DNA from: an uncultured Alphaproteobacteria bacterium
GTDB lineage: Bacteria > Pseudomonadota > Alphaproteobacteria > Sneathiellales > Sneathiellaceae
Direction of reading: 5' to 3'
NCBI GenBank assembly: GCA_937910835.1
Contig: CALEMG010000453.1
Location: 1-8,961, forward strand
DNA length: 8,961 nucleotides
Part shown: piece after piece, positions 6,774 through 8,961 of the stretch
How the letters are laid out: each line of letters begins with the position of its first letter
How positions within the stretch are numbered: position 1 is the stretch's first letter
Made by a program: the position numbers and the translations under genes
Notes under the pieces: generated by a model
What the model saw: the letters and a program-made list of their open reading frames with translations, nothing else
What the model was told of the DNA's origin: nothing
Databases searched by the model: none

Positions 6774-7634
6774 ATGAGTATGAATGTGACATTTTGGGGC
6801 GTTCGGGGTTCAATTGCAACGCCGTCGCCTGATCATATGAAATATGGCGGAAACACGTCCTGTGTTGAAGTGAATGTAAATGGTCGCGTTATTATCCTGG
6901 ATGCGGGGACCGGTGTGAGGCTTCTCGGCGAATGCCTTATGCGCCGTAATTTAAAAGACTATCTCTTTTTGCAGTCTCATACCCACTGGGACCATATCAA
7001 CGGTTTTCCCTTTTTCAGCCCGATATATCGCGAAGACGTCAACATCGAAGTTATGGCCGGGCATCTGGGCGAACTCGGCGGTATAAAGAAGGTTCTGTCC
7101 TCGCAAATGTGCCAGCCGACATTTCCCGTTCCTTTCGCAGAACTTGCCGCCAATCTGAGTTTTCATGATTTCAAGGCGGGAGATTCCTTTTCGCTCGGCG
7201 ATGGCATCTATGTTCGGACCGCACCGATGAAGCATCCGGACGGTGGCACTGGATACCGGATTGAATTCGAAGACCGATCAATATGCTACATTACCGATAC
7301 GGAGCATGTGATCGGCCATCCCGATCAGGACATCCTTAATCTTATCGAGGGCGCTGATTTGGTTATTTATGATTCCACCTATACAGATGAAGAATATCCA
7401 CAGTTCAAAGGCTGGGGGCATTCAACATGGCAGGAAGGCGTGCGGTTATGCAAAGCGGCGCATGTCGGACAGCTGGCTATATTCCATCATGATCCGTCCC
7501 ATGATGATAGCTTTATGGATCAGGTCGCGAAGGAGGCCTATAAGGCTTGGCCAAATGCCTTCGTTGCTCGCGAGGGGATGACGGTAGAAATCAAGACAGA
7601 GAGTTATCCTAATAAAATCTCCGTTGCGCGATGA
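6774..7634 (+). CDS. Metallo-beta-lactamase-fold hydrolase, RNase Z / PhnP-like branch
   Basis: A 286-residue metal-dependent hydrolase. The N-terminus VTFWGVRGSIATPSP and YGGNTSCVEV are typical of the group annotated near PhnP (phosphoribosyl 1,2-cyclic phosphate phosphodiesterase). Metal-binding motifs in order: SHTHWDH (68-74, HxHxDH), H154 in MKHPDG, D175 in CYITDTE, H216 in GWGHST and H238/H239 in FHHDP. The Y-D-S-T...H-S-T arrangement at 199-218 is like RNase Z rather than classical beta-lactamases, so a phosphodiester substrate is more likely than a lactam. An in-frame stop lies directly before the ATG at 6774. An ATG two codons later (6780) is equally possible, and neither has a good ribosome binding site. 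It is preceded by 150 bases of AT-rich spacer and converges on the LysR gene 10 bases away. The substrate is not determined. Confidence 0.88.
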   Translation: MSMNVTFWGVRGSIATPSPDHMKYGGNTSCVEVNVNGRVIILDAGTGVRLLGECLMRRNLKDYLFLQSHTHWDHINGFPFFSPIYREDVNIEVMAGHLGELGGIKKVLSSQMCQPTFPVPFAELAANLSFHDFKAGDSFSLGDGIYVRTAPMKHPDGGTGYRIEFEDRSICYITDTEHVIGHPDQDILNLIEGADLVIYDSTYTDEEYPQFKGWGHSTWQEGVRLCKAAHVGQLAIFHHDPSHDDSFMDQVAKEAYKAWPNAFVAREGMTVEIKTESYPNKISVAR

Positions 7635-7644
7635 ATGCCGGAGG

Positions 7645-8517
7645 TTATCGATTACCAATCCCGATAGTCGAATCGAAGAAAGAGGCAATCAAACGGGATT
7701 GTCGATCTTCCTCAAGACAAATGACGTAGGTCACTTCTTTCAGGCGGGTATCTTCTATCTCAATCCCATGAATACGATCATCCCAGCGGATATCCGTTTC
7801 GGTAAAAAACGCGATGCCAAGATCGTTCGCAACCGCTTCTCGCCCGATCTCCTCGCTATGTAGCTTCAGGGTCTGTTTGGTGCTGTAATCGAAGTATGTT
7901 GACCAATGCCCCCGCGTTTTACCGGCAGCCTCCAGATCGGGCGACATGATGATTATCTGATCTTTCAGCTCTTTCAGAGCCACCGTTTGTTTCTGTGACC
8001 AGGGATGATCTTTTGAGACAGCCAGTTTCAGGGGAACTTCTTCAATTTTCTGTCCAAACAGCCTGTTATCTTCGGGCGGTACATGTTGAATGGCGATATT
8101 CGCACGGAAATTGAGGATTTCCTTCTCGATCTGGTGGGCCGGAATAGTCAAAAAGGAAAGGCGGATATTTGGATATTTTGTTTGGAAAACGGAAAGTAAT
8201 GGCAGAGCGCGAATGGAGGAGGTTGCGACTACGTTCAGGTGCCCGGTCTCCAGCGAGTCGAGAGAGGAGAGGAGTGTATGGGCTTCGTCTTCCAGACTGA
8301 ATATTCGTTTAGTTAGCTTCAAGAGCATTTCGCCCGAAGAAGTGATTTCCGTCTTCCGTCCATGCCGCCGGAACAGCTTCGTATTGTAACTCTGCTCCAA
8401 TGCCTGAACCTGCAATGTGACTGCCGGTTGTGTGAGGCCCAGCATTTTTGCGGCGGATGAAAACCCACCTGTTTTGGCCACGGCATGAAACGCCTTTAGC
8501 TGTGCATGGTTCATCAT
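7645..8517 (-). CDS. LysR-type regulator resembling aminoethylphosphonate-catabolism regulators
   Basis: A 290-residue LysR-type regulator. The winged helix-turn-helix covers about 3-62, with GGFSSAAKMLGLTQPAVTLQ at 17-36, followed by KLFRRHGRKTEITSSGE. The effector domain begins near 92. The opening NHAQLKAFHAVAKTGGFS, the FSLEDEAHTLL helix (73-83) and the end GREAVANDLGIAFFTETDI with VTYVICLEEDRQSRLIASF resemble the LysR group associated with 2-aminoethylphosphonate use. This is from memory of the family pattern, not a search. No phnW, phnX, phnA or phosphonate transporter gene is in the window, so the effector remains uncertain. Two adjacent ATG codons (8517, 8514) are possible starts behind GGGA. 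The gene faces away from the histidine-phosphatase gene across a 269-base spacer and converges on the metallo-hydrolase gene. Confidence 0.93.
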   Translation of the reverse strand: MMNHAQLKAFHAVAKTGGFSSAAKMLGLTQPAVTLQVQALEQSYNTKLFRRHGRKTEITSSGEMLLKLTKRIFSLEDEAHTLLSSLDSLETGHLNVVATSSIRALPLLSVFQTKYPNIRLSFLTIPAHQIEKEILNFRANIAIQHVPPEDNRLFGQKIEEVPLKLAVSKDHPWSQKQTVALKELKDQIIIMSPDLEAAGKTRGHWSTYFDYSTKQTLKLHSEEIGREAVANDLGIAFFTETDIRWDDRIHGIEIEDTRLKEVTYVICLEEDRQSRLIASFFDSTIGIGNR

Positions 8518-8587
8518 CGTGGTCCCGGTCTAAATCACGTTGTGGTATTCCATACTTGCGCCTCTCATTGGAGTATTGAATAAGTAT

Positions 8588-8624
8588 AATTGACGCTTAA
8601 GTTATGTCTAAACAATTGTCAATT
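8588..8624. repeat. Spaced inverted repeat AATTGAC / GTCAATT upstream of the second LysR gene
   Basis: AATTGAC (8588-8594) is repeated in inverted form as GTCAATT (8618-8624). The two arms start 30 bases apart, about three helical turns, so both would lie on the same DNA face. They sit 71-107 bases before the LysR start, where operator sites of LysR regulators commonly lie. The minus-strand reading of the right arm includes TTGACA, a consensus -35 box. The DNA is AT-rich, so chance is not excluded. Confidence 0.3.
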
Positions 8625-8652
8625 GAAATAATTATAGTTAATACACTATTAT
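8623..8652 (+). promoter_or_regulatory. Candidate sigma-70 promoter facing the histidine-phosphatase gene
   Basis: TTGAAA (8623-8628) and TATTAT (8647-8652) are separated by 18 bases, with 4 of 6 and 5 of 6 consensus matches. Transcription would start near 8660 and give a leader of about 125 bases before the GTG at 8787. I see no ORF or clear riboswitch in the leader. The -35 overlaps the right arm of the inverted repeat, so a regulator bound there could affect this promoter. Confidence 0.35.
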
Positions 8653-8786
8653 AGGGTGTTTTTATTTACAAATTTTGCGAGCGACTTACATCTTGCCTTC
8701 GCATTTCTCGTTTATGATGTAGTTTTTTGCCTTATTGCCCAACGATACTATAGGTTGGTGCCGTTTTGGTATGAAAAGGAGTGGAT

Positions 8787-8961
8787 GTGAGTACGACAAT
8801 ATATCTTGTTCGCCATGGCGAGGCTGCTGAATCTTGGGATCAGGCCTTGGATCCGGGACTAAGTGAAAAAGGAGTTCTTCAGGCTCGGGAGATGGCCGCG
8901 CGGCTGCATGGGGAGATTGCGCCATCAAGCTTATACAGCAGCCCACATAACCGCACCCGGG
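8787..8961 (+). CDS. Histidine phosphatase family protein (RHG motif), cut by right edge
   Basis: Only the first 58 codons are present. I chose the GTG at 8787 because AGGAG (8777-8781) precedes it by 5 bases. The translation begins MSTTIYLVRHGEAAESWDQA, with the phosphohistidine motif RHG at 9-11 (H10 the nucleophile), LSEKGVLQAREMAARL next, and the second active-site arginine segment SSPHNRTR at the edge. This identifies the histidine-phosphatase / phosphoglycerate-mutase-like superfamily. Members include SixA, alpha-ribazole phosphatase (CobC) and general phosphatases, and the fragment cannot tell them apart. A GTG two codons earlier (8781) is in frame but overlaps the ribosome binding site. 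Confidence 0.88.
   Translation, partial: MSTTIYLVRHGEAAESWDQALDPGLSEKGVLQAREMAARLHGEIAPSSLYSSPHNRTR

Noticed and set aside
8686..8946. Leftward open frame across the right-hand spacer and phosphatase start
   Set aside because: It overlaps the strong LVRHGEA-encoding frame on the other strand and has no recognisable features.

Overview
The window holds ten protein genes, two of them cut by the window edges. It has the look of an alphaproteobacterial chromosome: moderate GC, short AT-rich spacers, and an E. coli-type Gpt, NnrU, an M20D amidohydrolase and two LysR regulators. The lineage is an inference from gene content only. I see no tRNA, rRNA, insertion sequence, CRISPR array, phage gene or transfer signature.

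Layout. Positions 1-2732 are a leftward block: a xanthine/guanine phosphoribosyltransferase (gpt), then hydroxypyruvate isomerase (hyi) starting 4 bases after the gpt stop with its ribosome binding site inside gpt, then after a 104-base gap a ClC-type chloride channel or transporter that runs off the left edge. Positions 2733-2843 are a divergent spacer with a terminator-like hairpin. Rightward from there come an 81-residue uncharacterised protein (2844-3089) and an NnrU-family membrane protein (3214-3906). NnrU ends 2 bases from the end of a leftward PaaI-like thioesterase (3909-4370).

The thioesterase is divergent from a LysR regulator (4477-5379), and the regulator is followed by an M20D amidohydrolase of the hippurate / N-acyl-amino-acid type (5448-6623). 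A perfect 8-bp inverted repeat just before the LysR start is the best operator candidate in the window. Thioesterase, regulator and amidohydrolase could form one small acyl-compound catabolic unit, but that is inference.

A metallo-beta-lactamase-fold hydrolase (6774-7634) converges, 10 bases apart, on a second LysR gene (7645-8517) whose sequence resembles regulators associated with 2-aminoethylphosphonate catabolism. A 269-base AT-rich spacer (8518-8786) then leads into a histidine-phosphatase (RHG family) gene cut by the right edge.

Most genes are ordinary housekeeping or catabolic families. I did not find a convincing undescribed multi-gene system. The points most worth checking are the operator palindrome, the unexplained terminator hairpin, the substituted proton-path residue in the ClC protein, and the pairing of a PhnP-like hydrolase with a phosphonate-type regulator.
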